Of a stretch of DNA of 13,564 bases, positions 1 through 6,901 are shown piece after piece. The notes beneath the pieces are model-generated. The model ran no database searches. It was not told where the DNA came from and was given only the letters and a program-made list of their open reading frames with translations. The position numbers and the translations under genes were made by a program. Within the stretch, counting starts at the first letter, position 1; each line of letters begins with the position of its first letter. The stretch is from Bacteroidales bacterium (lineage in GTDB: Bacteria > Bacteroidota > Bacteroidia > Bacteroidales > ML635J-15): assembly GCA_028696755.1 (NCBI GenBank), contig JAQVGK010000030.1, positions 1 through 13,564 on the forward strand, in the 5' to 3' direction.

Positions 1-2
1 AA

Positions 3-1451
3 TATCTTTACTTTTTGATTACTTTAGCATCGCTAATATTTTTTAGTGCTTTTACTCATGCTCAGAATTATCAGACTTTCAACTCTGGTAGATTATCATA
101 TTTTGAGGATGCAGGTCACAATGTTAAATCCGTTAGAATCGATTCAGTGCATTTTGACACAGATTCTGTTTTATTTCCGATGGGAAATATTAGACCAATT
201 GATTGGAATTGTTACAACCCAACAGGTCCTTCTTGGCTTGGGGGAAAAATTATTATTGAAGGCAATGGTCAAAATTTGTTTTTCAACAAAAACAATGACA
301 CCATTCTCATAACGACAAATGCGTTATTAAATCAAGATTGGATTGCTTTTCAGATCCAAGATAGCATGATTGTTAAGGCACAAGTCAACGATGTGGATAC
401 TCTGAGTTTTTTAGGGTTGAATGATTCTGTAAAATTTATTTCGTTTCAAGTTTATAATGATGCTATGACACCTGTAAATCATGTCTTAAACACATTTGAA
501 ATTGTTTTGAGTAAAAATTATGGGATTGTTAAAACACTTAATTTTTATAATTTCCCGGATATAGAAGATTGTTATTTCGAGTGCGAATATTTGAATGAGT
601 TTTACATCATAGGAATATCAAACCCGTTTACAGGAGTGCAAAATTTTACCTCGTTAGATATTTTTAATTTTCAGCCTGGTGACGAATTGCATGTTAGCGA
701 AGGTTATAGCTCATTTTTTAGCTGGAATAGTTTCACACAAAATAAGATATCTCGTTGCTTGGCCAGATATGATTACTCAGATTCGATATTTTATGATGTA
801 GAAACGACAGTCGCCACCTGGAATTATAACGATGGAGAAACTATTTACAATTTTTATATCGACACAATAGTTGAAAAGTATTATTTAAATTCACTGCTTT
901 CTTGTTTCCCTGACGAAGCATTTGAGGATGGCTACGATATGACGGCACTTAAGATGATAAGCCAACCGCACTTGGCAAAAGTTGATAATAATGCTTACAG
1001 ATTTATTTTTGATGGTGATGATTGCTGGTCTCTATTGATGGCTGATGGGTTTCTTCCACGATATGAATATTATTACGGGTTGGGTGGTCCATATTATTCC
1101 GAAACACAAGGAAATATGGGAGATGTGGGATCAAGAACCTTAGTTTATTATAAAATTGGAGAAGATACATGGGGAACTCCTTTGGTATTATCCGGATTAA
1201 AATCTCAGCAAACTGAAAACGAATTTACAATATACCCTAACCCTGCAAATGAAGAAATTAGATTTACAGTTCCTTCTGAGATAATCACATGTTGTGTCGA
1301 AATTTATAATCTTCAAGGAACACTAGTCTATTCAGATCATTTTAATAAAATTAACAACAAGATTGACGTGCAGTTTTTGCCAAGTGGAGTATATATGCTA
1401 AAAGTAACCCTCCCTGATTCAACATTTTTTAGTAAATTTGTAAAGAAATAA
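3..1451 (+). CDS. Secreted protein of unknown function with T9SS type A sorting domain (5' end cut off)
   Basis: The reading frame is open to the window edge (codons from position 3), so the true start probably lies a few codons upstream. The first ATG-like option inside the window, TTG at 15, would cut into the hydrophobic signal peptide. The visible N-terminus is hydrophobic and ends in THAQ, a likely signal peptidase site. The last ~75 residues begin with an IYPNPAN motif and continue with NLQGTLVY and LPSGVYMLKV, the usual layout of a T9SS type A sorting domain. The protein is therefore expected to cross the outer membrane and be released or anchored at the cell surface. The ~400-residue middle matches no family I recognise. 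It shares many segments with the next gene (LSKNYG, FQPGDELH, DCWSL, LGGPY), so the two are tandem paralogs. The gap to that gene is 16 bp, consistent with co-transcription. Function is unknown. Confidence 0.85.
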   Translation, partial: YLYFLITLASLIFFSAFTHAQNYQTFNSGRLSYFEDAGHNVKSVRIDSVHFDTDSVLFPMGNIRPIDWNCYNPTGPSWLGGKIIIEGNGQNLFFNKNNDTILITTNALLNQDWIAFQIQDSMIVKAQVNDVDTLSFLGLNDSVKFISFQVYNDAMTPVNHVLNTFEIVLSKNYGIVKTLNFYNFPDIEDCYFECEYLNEFYIIGISNPFTGVQNFTSLDIFNFQPGDELHVSEGYSSFFSWNSFTQNKISRCLARYDYSDSIFYDVETTVATWNYNDGETIYNFYIDTIVEKYYLNSLLSCFPDEAFEDGYDMTALKMISQPHLAKVDNNAYRFIFDGDDCWSLLMADGFLPRYEYYYGLGGPYYSETQGNMGDVGSRTLVYYKIGEDTWGTPLVLSGLKSQQTENEFTIYPNPANEEIRFTVPSEIITCCVEIYNLQGTLVYSDHFNKINNKIDVQFLPSGVYMLKVTLPDSTFFSKFVKK

Positions 1452-1467
1452 TATTAAAGTGCTATAA

Positions 1468-2895
1468 ATGAGATTTAATTTAATTGTATGCTTGCTTATT
1501 TTATTAAGCAGCTCATATTGCAATACCTTCTCCCAAAACTACCAATCCCTAAACTCAGGTAGAACAATTCTTTACAAAAATTCTGAAGGCACTATCCGCG
1601 TTGTAGAGCCAATAGGCTCTATCGAAGAAACAGACTCAGTTCTTACATCATTTAATGTTATAAATCAAATTTCGGACGACTGCTATGCCCCCGATGCTGG
1701 ATCATGGATTGGAAAGCAAGTTATCATTAAAAGTAACGGGGACAACATCTTTTTCAACCAAAACAATGATTCGATTTTGATAAAAACAAGTGCCACATTA
1801 AATCAAACATGGCAGATTTATCACGACAATTCAGTTATTATTCTTGCTCAGGTTACAGATGTTGACACTTTAACATTTTGCGGAATTAACGACTCGATTA
1901 AAACAATTTCTTTTCATGTTCTTGATCTCGATATGAATCCGATAGCACATGAATTAAACTACCTTTCAATAATTCTTAGCAAGAACTATGGACTAATTAG
2001 AACTCTAAACTTTTTGTATTTTCCAGAAAACACATTAACTGGATACGAACATTATTCGCCGCCACTCGAAGAATACGAAATTTGCGGAATACAAAGCAAT
2101 GCACTCTGCACTCAAAACCTAAATTACTTAGATGTTTACGACTTTCAGCCAGGTGACGAATTACATATTAATTATTACCGACTAACCACGTGTTGCGACG
2201 AATCGACCCAAACAATTTTAAAATATCTTGAGCGCGAAGATTTTGAAAACAGAATCGAATATCGTGTCGAAAGGGAATATTTTCAGCAATTATCAGTTTA
2301 TGGCACTCCATCAGAAACCTACGTACACGATACAATTACCGAAATTTACGAGCCATGGGCAGAGTTCGATCTTTTGCCTGGCGAAATTATTTTTAACGAA
2401 AATCTTGCCTATTGTTTTAAAATGATTGATGGCGAACACCCACTCAAAACTCCATTAGACAAAGGAGGCATTATCGAATTATCTGAACCAGATTGCTGGT
2501 CATTACCAGTTTTCGAGGGTTGTTCAACTGGTAACTACATCAAAAAACTTGGCGGACCATATTTCCATTGCGAGACAAGCGAATCTATCACTATCAAAGA
2601 ACTAGTTTACTATTCATCGGGTGGCGAGACATGGGGCGAACCATTGATAATTTCTAAAATTGAAGAAAATAATTTAAAAAATAAAGTTTCAATATTCCCA
2701 AATCCAGCAAACAATAGTTTCTCGGTATCTGGCGAGAATATTTATAATATTGAATTATTAAACAGTCTAGGTCAAGTCCTTTTACAAACAGAATCTACTG
2801 GTAAAATATTTATCGGCAATCAACCTGCGGGGATATATTTTGTGAAAATAAATTTGTATGATTCAATCATTATGAAAAAACTTATAAAACAATAA
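1468..2895 (+). CDS. Secreted protein of unknown function with T9SS type A sorting domain (paralog of upstream gene)
   Basis: This 475-residue protein starts with a signal peptide (MRFNLIVCLLILLSSS..., ending in TFSQ) directly followed by NYQSLNSGR, which aligns with NYQTFNSGR of the preceding gene. Collinear shared blocks include FFNQNNDSILI, VDTLTFCG, LSKNYGLIRTLNF, FQPGDELHI, DCWSLP, LGGPYF and ETWGEPL. The C-terminal ~65 residues (IFPNPANNSF, LNSLGQVLL, QPAGIYFVKI, then a basic end) form a T9SS type A sorting domain. The region around residues 260-330 differs most from the paralog. No catalytic motif is evident, so a structural or binding role at the cell surface is as likely as an enzymatic one. 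The close spacing after the first paralog suggests one transcript. Confidence 0.88.
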   Translation: MRFNLIVCLLILLSSSYCNTFSQNYQSLNSGRTILYKNSEGTIRVVEPIGSIEETDSVLTSFNVINQISDDCYAPDAGSWIGKQVIIKSNGDNIFFNQNNDSILIKTSATLNQTWQIYHDNSVIILAQVTDVDTLTFCGINDSIKTISFHVLDLDMNPIAHELNYLSIILSKNYGLIRTLNFLYFPENTLTGYEHYSPPLEEYEICGIQSNALCTQNLNYLDVYDFQPGDELHINYYRLTTCCDESTQTILKYLEREDFENRIEYRVEREYFQQLSVYGTPSETYVHDTITEIYEPWAEFDLLPGEIIFNENLAYCFKMIDGEHPLKTPLDKGGIIELSEPDCWSLPVFEGCSTGNYIKKLGGPYFHCETSESITIKELVYYSSGGETWGEPLIISKIEENNLKNKVSIFPNPANNSFSVSGENIYNIELLNSLGQVLLQTESTGKIFIGNQPAGIYFVKINLYDSIIMKKLIKQ

Positions 2896-2901
2896 ATTTT
2901 A

Positions 2902-2909
2902 TACTTTTG
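2902..2909 (+). promoter_or_regulatory. Candidate Bacteroidota -7 element
   Basis: TACTTTTG fits the Bacteroidota -7 consensus TAnnTTTG and lies 19 bp before the phospholipase D-like start codon. No clear TTTG is present 19-21 bp upstream, so the call rests on one box. The downstream gene could instead be read through from the two T9SS genes before it. Confidence 0.35.
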
Positions 2910-2928
2910 CTTAAAATCTATTGTTGCC

Positions 2929-4263
2929 ATGAAATATTATTTGATTTTTGTTTTTCAGATTATTGTAATTACAAATTGTTTAGCACAGGATAAAATCAAA
3001 GTTTACTTTAACCATTGGTGCGACAACTCAGCCTCACCAATTGCGGATGCAATTTGGACGGAGAATTTTGAAGATACAATTATTGCTTACATAAACTCGG
3101 CACAGATAAGTCTCGACATCTGCAATTACAACACTGGCTCATTGCCAATTGTAACAGCAATTAATAATGCTTATTCGCGAGGTGTTACAGTACGCTACAT
3201 CGCTGCTGCCAATACAGGAACCAATAATGATGAAATCGACCAACTTTCTTCATCAATTCCGTTTATTCAAAGACCCGATGATGGCGAGGTTATGCACAAC
3301 AAATTTTTGATAATTGATGTGGCAAATTCTGACAAAGCTACTATTCTAACAGGTTCGACCAATCACACCTACAATTCGTGTCACGACGATTACAACAATA
3401 TGGTAATTATTCAGGATCAGGCACTTGCAAGTGCTTACAAAACCGAATTCGAAGAAATGTGGGGAAGCAATACAAACACTCCTAACCCTGCAAATGCAAA
3501 ATTTGGTACCGACAAAACCGATAATACTCCACATAGTTTTAATATTGACGGAATTCCAGTTGAACTGTACTTTTCACCTTCTGATGGAACGACATCGCAT
3601 ATTGAATCGGCAATTCGTTCAGCAAATACCGATATGCAGTTTGCTATGCTTACTTTTATAAATAATGATCTTGGTGACGCTGTTATTGACATTCATGATG
3701 CTGAGGTAAATGTAAAAGGTATTATTGAGAACATTCTCTATTTTGGTTCAGAATACACTGGATTGGTTAATGCCGGTGTTGATGTTCTTTCGCACATGAC
3801 CGAAGCAAATTTCTTTCATCACAAATACGCAGTTGTGGATGCTACAAATCCAGCAAGTAATCCTCTTGTTATAACTGGTTCGCACAACTGGACAAAATCT
3901 GCTGAAGAAGATTACGATGAAAACACCCTGATTATTCACAGTGCCGAAATTGCAGCAATGTATTATGAGGAATTTATGGCAAGATGGGCAGATTTAACAG
4001 GAGCACAAATTCCATCCTATTTGACTCTAGAAAAACCATTAGTATTATTAGACCCTTCGACTGAAGAGATAAATATTATTTCCAAATCACCTTGCAATTT
4101 CAAAGTTTACAACAGTATTGGGCAAGTTGTATTTTCACAATCGAACCTTAGTAATAACTTCAAAATAAATGCTAACCAACTCATGTCAGGATTTTACACG
4201 GTAGTTGTCAATACTAAAGAAACCTCCCATTCAGAAAAGATTGTCATAAGTAAAAAAAGGTGA
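2929..4263 (+). CDS. Secreted phospholipase D-like (HKD) protein with T9SS C-terminal domain
   Basis: The 444-residue protein has a signal peptide (residues 1-20, ending CLAQ) and two phospholipase D superfamily half-domains. Each half has the HxKxxxxD catalytic motif: H123/K125/D130, followed by the TGST box at 141-144, and H297/K299/D304, followed by TGSH at 316-319. Both active-site halves are intact, so it should form one complete PLD active site and act as a phosphodiesterase on phospholipid or nucleic acid. The motifs alone do not decide the substrate. Residues ~370-444 resemble a T9SS sorting domain (VYNSIGQVVFS, LMSGFYTVVV, basic KKR end), although the usual PNP opening is absent. Export by T9SS would make it a surface or extracellular enzyme. 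The short spacer after the paralog pair carries a possible -7 box, so it may be transcribed alone or with them. Confidence 0.9.
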   Translation: MKYYLIFVFQIIVITNCLAQDKIKVYFNHWCDNSASPIADAIWTENFEDTIIAYINSAQISLDICNYNTGSLPIVTAINNAYSRGVTVRYIAAANTGTNNDEIDQLSSSIPFIQRPDDGEVMHNKFLIIDVANSDKATILTGSTNHTYNSCHDDYNNMVIIQDQALASAYKTEFEEMWGSNTNTPNPANAKFGTDKTDNTPHSFNIDGIPVELYFSPSDGTTSHIESAIRSANTDMQFAMLTFINNDLGDAVIDIHDAEVNVKGIIENILYFGSEYTGLVNAGVDVLSHMTEANFFHHKYAVVDATNPASNPLVITGSHNWTKSAEEDYDENTLIIHSAEIAAMYYEEFMARWADLTGAQIPSYLTLEKPLVLLDPSTEEINIISKSPCNFKVYNSIGQVVFSQSNLSNNFKINANQLMSGFYTVVVNTKETSHSEKIVISKKR

Positions 4264-4290
4264 TTTCACCAAAATGTTTCAAAATTAGGA

Positions 4291-4305
4291 ATCAAAAGTT
4301 TTGAT
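4291..4305. repeat. Perfect palindrome ATCAAAA-g-TTTTGAT
   Basis: A 15-bp dyad with 7-bp arms overlaps the -33 box of the toxin-antitoxin promoter. It could be an operator for the antitoxin. It could also be a weak terminator for the phospholipase D-like gene, since a few T residues follow, but the stem is short and AT-only except for one pair. Confidence 0.5.
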
Positions 4306-4330
4306 TTTACCAAAATAGTATATATCTTTG
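4300..4330 (+). promoter_or_regulatory. Toxin-antitoxin operon promoter (Bacteroidota type)
   Basis: TTTG at 4300-4303, a 19-bp spacer and TATCTTTG at 4323-4330 match the Bacteroidota sigma consensus TTTG-N19-21-TAnnTTTG at every fixed base. It ends 22 bp before the antitoxin ATG. Confidence 0.7.
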
Positions 4331-4340
4331 TGATATACTA
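4316..4340. promoter_or_regulatory. Putative operator dyad on the -7 box of the toxin-antitoxin promoter
   Basis: TATATC at 4321-4326 and GATATA at 4332-4337 are perfect inverted arms with a 5-bp spacer. The symmetry extends outward as TAGTA...TACTA with a two-base offset. The dyad overlaps the -7 element, a typical place for autorepression by a ribbon-helix-helix antitoxin. Its centre is about 31 bp (three helical turns) from the upstream palindrome. Confidence 0.5.
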
Positions 4341-4352
4341 AAAAGGAATATT

Positions 4353-4586
4353 ATGAAAACTCTTTCGCTCAAACTAGACGACATGGTTTTTCAGGAAACA
4401 GAAAAATTGCTTGAGAAAATTAAGAAACCGAGAAATCGTTACATAAACGAAGCAATTAATTACTATAATCAAATCCAGAAAAAGAAAATCATTGCAAAAA
4501 CTCTTATTGCAGAATCAAAGCTTGTGAGTGAAGAATCCATGAAAGTACTTGCTGAATTTGAAAACATTGACGAAAATGATAATTAA
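4353..4586 (+). CDS. Antitoxin, ribbon-helix-helix-like (MazE/CopG type)
   Basis: This 77-residue protein has the layout of a ribbon-helix-helix antitoxin: a short alternating strand (KTLSLKLDD), then two helices (TEKLLEKIKK and RNRYINEAINYYNQIQ), and an acidic, flexible C-terminus (ENIDENDN) that would wrap the toxin. It overlaps the MazF-like gene by 11 bp, the usual antitoxin-first, translationally coupled order. Its promoter region has two palindromes suited to binding by dimers, which suggests autorepression. The family call rests on size, fold pattern and partner rather than on an invariant motif. Another small antitoxin family is possible, but its role as partner of the toxin is well supported. 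Confidence 0.8.
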   Translation: MKTLSLKLDDMVFQETEKLLEKIKKPRNRYINEAINYYNQIQKKKIIAKTLIAESKLVSEESMKVLAEFENIDENDN

Positions 4587-4923
4587 AAAGTTTGAAATAT
4601 GGTTAGCGAATCTTGATCCTAGATATGGGAGTGAGACTGGCAAGACTAGGCCTGTCCTAATTGTACAATCTGACTTGTTAAATAAAGTACATCCTTCAAC
4701 TCTAATTTGCCCAGTGACAACAAATGTAAAACCTAGTAGTCAAATACTTAGAGTGAACATAAAAAAAGGAACTGCAAATGTTCTAGAAGACTGTGATGTA
4801 ATGATTGATCAGTTAAGAGCAATAGACAATAAAAGACTGATAAAAAAAATTGGTTCGCTACCAAAACATCTTTCCGACAAAGTGATGGAAAACATTAAAA
4901 TCGTCTTAGACATTGAAGACTAG
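4576..4923 (+). CDS. mazF: MazF/PemK-family mRNA interferase toxin
   Basis: Starting at the ATG at 4576, this is a 115-residue protein, the normal MazF length. An in-frame TTG at 4549 would only add residues foreign to the family. MazF landmarks are present: IWLANLDP near the N-terminus, then GSETGKTRPVLIV with R25, TLICPVTT with T48, and VMIDQLRAID with D78, Q79 and R81. R25 and T48 fall at the positions known as catalytic in Bacillus subtilis MazF. The family cleaves single-stranded mRNA at short sequence motifs and arrests translation until neutralised by the antitoxin. The 11-bp overlap with the antitoxin gene supports coupled expression. All key residues are intact, so the toxin is probably active. 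The recognised RNA sequence cannot be told from this protein. Confidence 0.92.
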   Translation: MIIKKFEIWLANLDPRYGSETGKTRPVLIVQSDLLNKVHPSTLICPVTTNVKPSSQILRVNIKKGTANVLEDCDVMIDQLRAIDNKRLIKKIGSLPKHLSDKVMENIKIVLDIED

Positions 4924-4960
4924 TTTTTGGAATTAACCAGAATTATCAACTATCATTCTT

Positions 4961-4978
4961 CAGTTTTTAAACTGTTTT
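4961..4978 (+). terminator. Weak candidate terminator after the toxin gene
   Basis: CAGTT and AACTG form a 5-bp stem with a TTTA loop, followed by TTTT. The stem is short and AT-rich, so this is only a candidate end for the toxin-antitoxin transcript. Confidence 0.3.
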
Positions 4979-5050
4979 ATTTCAACTCCAATAAAAAAAA
5001 TACCACACAATCAATTTGTTTATTTGCAAAGTCTAAAACAAATATGATTT

Positions 5051-5467
5051 ATGGAAACAATACTATTAATAATTGGAGGAGCTTTTATCCTTTTTATTGC
5101 TTATGCTTTTATAATGGCAAACAGGATGCGCAAAAAACCTGCTGAGCCAGACAGCGAAAAAATCAAGATTCTTAATGATAAAACATTTGCTTCTCAAATA
5201 AAATCGGGTGTAACTCTGGTTGATTTCTGGGCTCCTTGGTGTATGCCATGTAAGATGATGATTCCTGTGTTAAACGAACTGGCCGATAACCCTGAAAACA
5301 CAGCAACAATTGCTAAGCTAAATGTTGACGAAAATCAACAGACTGCGGCTAAATACGGCGTGCGAAGCATTCCCACGTCAATAATTTTCAAAAACGGTAA
5401 AGAAGTTAAACGAATTGTTGGAGTAAAACCTGTTGATTATTTGGTTAAACAAATAAAAAGTGTTTAA
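5051..5467 (+). CDS. Membrane-anchored thioredoxin with WCMPC active site
   Basis: The 138-residue protein has one N-terminal membrane segment (about residues 4-23) followed by a basic stretch (RMRKK). A thioredoxin domain then runs from residue ~38 to the end. The active site is W63-C64-M65-P66-C67 after VDFWAP, and the cis-proline is P108 in SIPT, so all redox residues are present. Met replaces the usual Gly of WCGPC. It is a thiol-disulfide oxidoreductase. The positive-inside rule places the basic stretch and the catalytic domain on the cytoplasmic face, but an uncleaved signal anchor facing the periplasm is also possible. It stands alone: no obvious promoter was found upstream, and a strong terminator lies just downstream. 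Confidence 0.9.
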   Translation: METILLIIGGAFILFIAYAFIMANRMRKKPAEPDSEKIKILNDKTFASQIKSGVTLVDFWAPWCMPCKMMIPVLNELADNPENTATIAKLNVDENQQTAAKYGVRSIPTSIIFKNGKEVKRIVGVKPVDYLVKQIKSV

Positions 5468-5503
5468 CCCAGCACAAAATATTATTGTTAGGATTTAGCT
5501 TGG

Positions 5504-5539
5504 AGCGGTGTTGTAGTTTGCTTGCAACACCGCTTTTTT
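5504..5539 (+). terminator. Rho-independent terminator of the thioredoxin gene
   Basis: AGCGGTGTTG (5504-5513) pairs perfectly with CAACACCGCT (5525-5534) around an 11-nt loop and is followed by a run of T to 5539. The opposite strand has no T-tract after the hairpin, so it acts mainly on plus-strand transcripts. The T-run includes bases of the stop codon of the facing thioesterase gene. Confidence 0.9.
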
Positions 5540-5897
5540 ATCTAATTTTAACTGGACGTCCGTTTCCATCAACTGCTGCCATTATAAATTTTGCAGTTGC
5601 TACTGGGTTTATAATATTATTAGCATTGATAAATGCACTTATCTCAATTGTCATCGTTGCTCCTCTCATCGACGTTATCTTGCTGAGTATTTCTATCAGA
5701 TCTCCATTTTGAGCAGGATTCAAAAACTTAACTCTTTCAACACCCACTGTTACTATGTGCTTGCCTGTATTCTTTGTTGCACAAATAAAAGCCTGTTCAT
5801 CCATCCATTTCAACAACTGACCACCAAATAGTTTCCCATGTGTATTTAGATCTGCTGGCATAACTGCCATAGTTGCTAATGATTCTGTTTTATTCAT
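5538..5897 (-). CDS. Acyl-CoA thioesterase, hotdog fold (YciA/BFIT-like)
   Basis: The 119-residue minus-strand protein has the hotdog thioesterase signature: MPADLNTHGKLFGG (residues 13-26), leading into the central helix with D33, and TVGVERVKFLNPAQNGD for the second strand and turn. It should hydrolyse acyl-CoA thioesters to free acid and CoA in the cytoplasm. The acyl length preference cannot be read from the sequence. It is slightly shorter than typical YciA (about 130 residues), mostly at the C-terminus, with no sign of a frameshift. It is convergent with the thioredoxin gene and divergent from the DUF134 gene, with a 92-bp shared upstream region that holds an inverted repeat. Confidence 0.88.
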   Translation of the reverse strand: MNKTESLATMAVMPADLNTHGKLFGGQLLKWMDEQAFICATKNTGKHIVTVGVERVKFLNPAQNGDLIEILSKITSMRGATMTIEISAFINANNIINPVATAKFIMAAVDGNGRPVKIR

Positions 5898-5916
5898 AGT
5901 GTTAATAATTTTTTTG

Positions 5917-5924
5917 CAAAAATA
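5917..5924 (-). promoter_or_regulatory. Candidate -7 element of the thioesterase gene
   Basis: Read on the minus strand this is TATTTTTG, matching TAnnTTTG, 19 bp before the thioesterase ATG. No good TTTG is present at the right distance, so a regulator could be needed. One arm pair of the neighbouring dyad lies about where the -33 box would be. Confidence 0.4.
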
Positions 5925-5934
5925 TGTAAATTAA

Positions 5935-5966
5935 TTTGCTTTATGAACTATTGTTCATTATTTTTG
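5935..5966 (+). promoter_or_regulatory. Promoter of the DUF134-NifX-DUF5320 operon
   Basis: TTTG at 5935-5938, a 20-bp spacer and TATTTTTG at 5959-5966 give a full match to the Bacteroidota promoter consensus. The DUF134 ATG follows 23 bp after the -7 box. Confidence 0.7.
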
Positions 5967-5976
5967 CAATGAACAA
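5943..5976. promoter_or_regulatory. Operator-like inverted repeats, three ATGAAC half-sites
   Basis: TTGTTCATT (5951-5959) and AATGAACAA (5968-5976) are perfect 9-bp inverted arms flanking the -7 box with an 8-bp spacer. The left arm also pairs with ATGAAC at 5943-5948 (6-bp arms, 4-bp spacer), giving three half-sites between the -33 box and the start codon. This layout suggests a repressor or autoregulator site. The DUF134 protein encoded directly downstream is a natural candidate, but that is inference. Confidence 0.55.
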
Positions 5977-5989
5977 ATGATTATAACAA

Positions 5990-6562
5990 ATGTCGCCTAG
6001 AGGAAAACGAATAAGAAAGATGCTTAATCCTCCAATAATTAAAGGATTGAAGCCGTATGGTATGCCAGAAAACATTAGCCCCGAGAACGAACTTGTTGTA
6101 ATGCTTTACGAAGAATACGAATCCATTAAACTTTGTGATTACGACATGCTTAATCATCATGCTGCATCGGAGCTAATGGGAGTTTCGCGTCCAACATTTA
6201 CAAGAATATATGCATCAGCACGACAAAAAATTGCTTTAGCTCTGGCAGAAGGCAGACAACTAAGAATAGAGGGTGGTAAAGTTTGTTTCGACAGTAACTG
6301 GTTTGAGTGCAACAACTGCAAATGTTATTTTAATAATCCAGATAAAGAGGTTGAACCAACAAATTGTCCTCTTTGCGGAAGTAAAAAAATCCTTGAAACG
6401 GCAAACCATTTGAGCGACATTAGCAAATGTGACGATAGAATTGATGAATGCATTTGCACCGAATGTGGCTATCTTTCGATTCATACACATGGAAATCCTT
6501 GCCGATTGGAGGTATGCCCACATTGCGAAATTCCATTGCGACGACGAAATAATAAAAAATAA
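5990..6562 (+). CDS. DUF134-family DNA-binding protein with C-terminal zinc ribbons
   Basis: The first ~95 residues match the DUF134 pattern: basic N-terminus, then a helix-turn-helix with HHAASELMGVSRPTFTRIY (about 56-74) and QKIALALAEGRQLRI. DUF134 proteins are small predicted HTH regulators found mostly in anaerobes. This one is longer (190 residues) because of a Cys-rich extension. C107/C110 with C126/C129 make one CxxC pair set, and C156/C159 with C176/C179 a second, each suited to binding one zinc (or a redox-active metal). Further cysteines are C112, C147, C154 and C171. It heads a short operon with a NifX-like gene (10-bp gap) and a DUF5320-like gene, so it probably regulates this cluster, possibly sensing metal or redox state. 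The target is not known. The promoter dyad upstream hints at autoregulation. Confidence 0.85.
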   Translation: MSPRGKRIRKMLNPPIIKGLKPYGMPENISPENELVVMLYEEYESIKLCDYDMLNHHAASELMGVSRPTFTRIYASARQKIALALAEGRQLRIEGGKVCFDSNWFECNNCKCYFNNPDKEVEPTNCPLCGSKKILETANHLSDISKCDDRIDECICTECGYLSIHTHGNPCRLEVCPHCEIPLRRRNNKK

Positions 6563-6572
6563 CACAAATAAT

Positions 6573-6890
6573 ATGAAAACAGCAATCACATCAACAGGAT
6601 CAAGTTTAGATTCAACAATAGACCCAAGGTTTGGACGTTGCTCCTACTTTGTAATTTATGATACTGAGTTAAAATCATTTGAATTTATTCCAAATCCGAA
6701 TAAAAACGCCGAAGAAGGTGCGGGTCCAGCATCAGTTCAGCTTGTTGCAGGAAAAGGTGTCGAAAAAATTGTTTCAGGCGAGTTTGGTGTCAAAATAAAA
6801 TCTCTCCTCGACACCTTAAAGATACAGATGATTATGATTAAAGATCATAACAAAACTATTCAGGAAATAATTGATATGTTAAATCATTAA
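6573..6890 (+). CDS. NifX-like dinitrogenase iron-molybdenum cofactor family protein
   Basis: The ATG at 6573 gives a 105-residue protein. The frame is open further upstream, but that part overlaps the DUF134 gene and is not family-like. The sequence shows the small NifX/MTH1175-type domain: STIDPRFGRCSYFVIYD near the N-terminus (C23), the Asn-rich middle NPNKNAEEGAGPA, VEKIVSGEFGVKIKSLL, and a final helix. Such stand-alone domains bind or carry metal-sulfur cofactors. In the orange protein of Desulfovibrio the domain holds a Mo-Cu-S cluster. No nif genes are nearby, so nitrogen fixation is not implied. It is co-directional with DUF134 (10-bp gap) and the DUF5320-like gene (11-bp gap). A second family member follows at 7398. 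Confidence 0.88.
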   Translation: MKTAITSTGSSLDSTIDPRFGRCSYFVIYDTELKSFEFIPNPNKNAEEGAGPASVQLVAGKGVEKIVSGEFGVKIKSLLDTLKIQMIMIKDHNKTIQEIIDMLNH

Positions 6891-6901
6891 ATTGTAAAAT
6901 T

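Noticed and set aside
3435..3692. Minus-strand open frame of 85 codons within the phospholipase D-like gene
   Set aside because: Fully inside a gene with both catalytic motifs; no recognisable product.
4549..4575. TTG start for the MazF-like toxin
   Set aside because: MazF proteins start right at the MIIKKFEIWL-type strand; ATG 4576 gives normal length and the typical short overlap.
4927..5145. Plus-strand open frame of 72 codons before and into the thioredoxin gene
   Set aside because: Low-complexity AT-rich translation, overlaps the well-supported thioredoxin start in another frame.
5485..5712. Plus-strand open frame of 75 codons
   Set aside because: It is the shadow of the thioesterase gene on the opposite strand and crosses the thioredoxin terminator.
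6429..6572. Upstream extension of the first NifX-like gene
   Set aside because: It runs inside the DUF134 gene in another frame; the domain starts exactly at ATG 6573.
6260..6589. Minus-strand open frame of 109 codons opposite DUF134
   Set aside because: Opposite the Cys-rich coding region of DUF134; residues look like a reverse-strand artefact.
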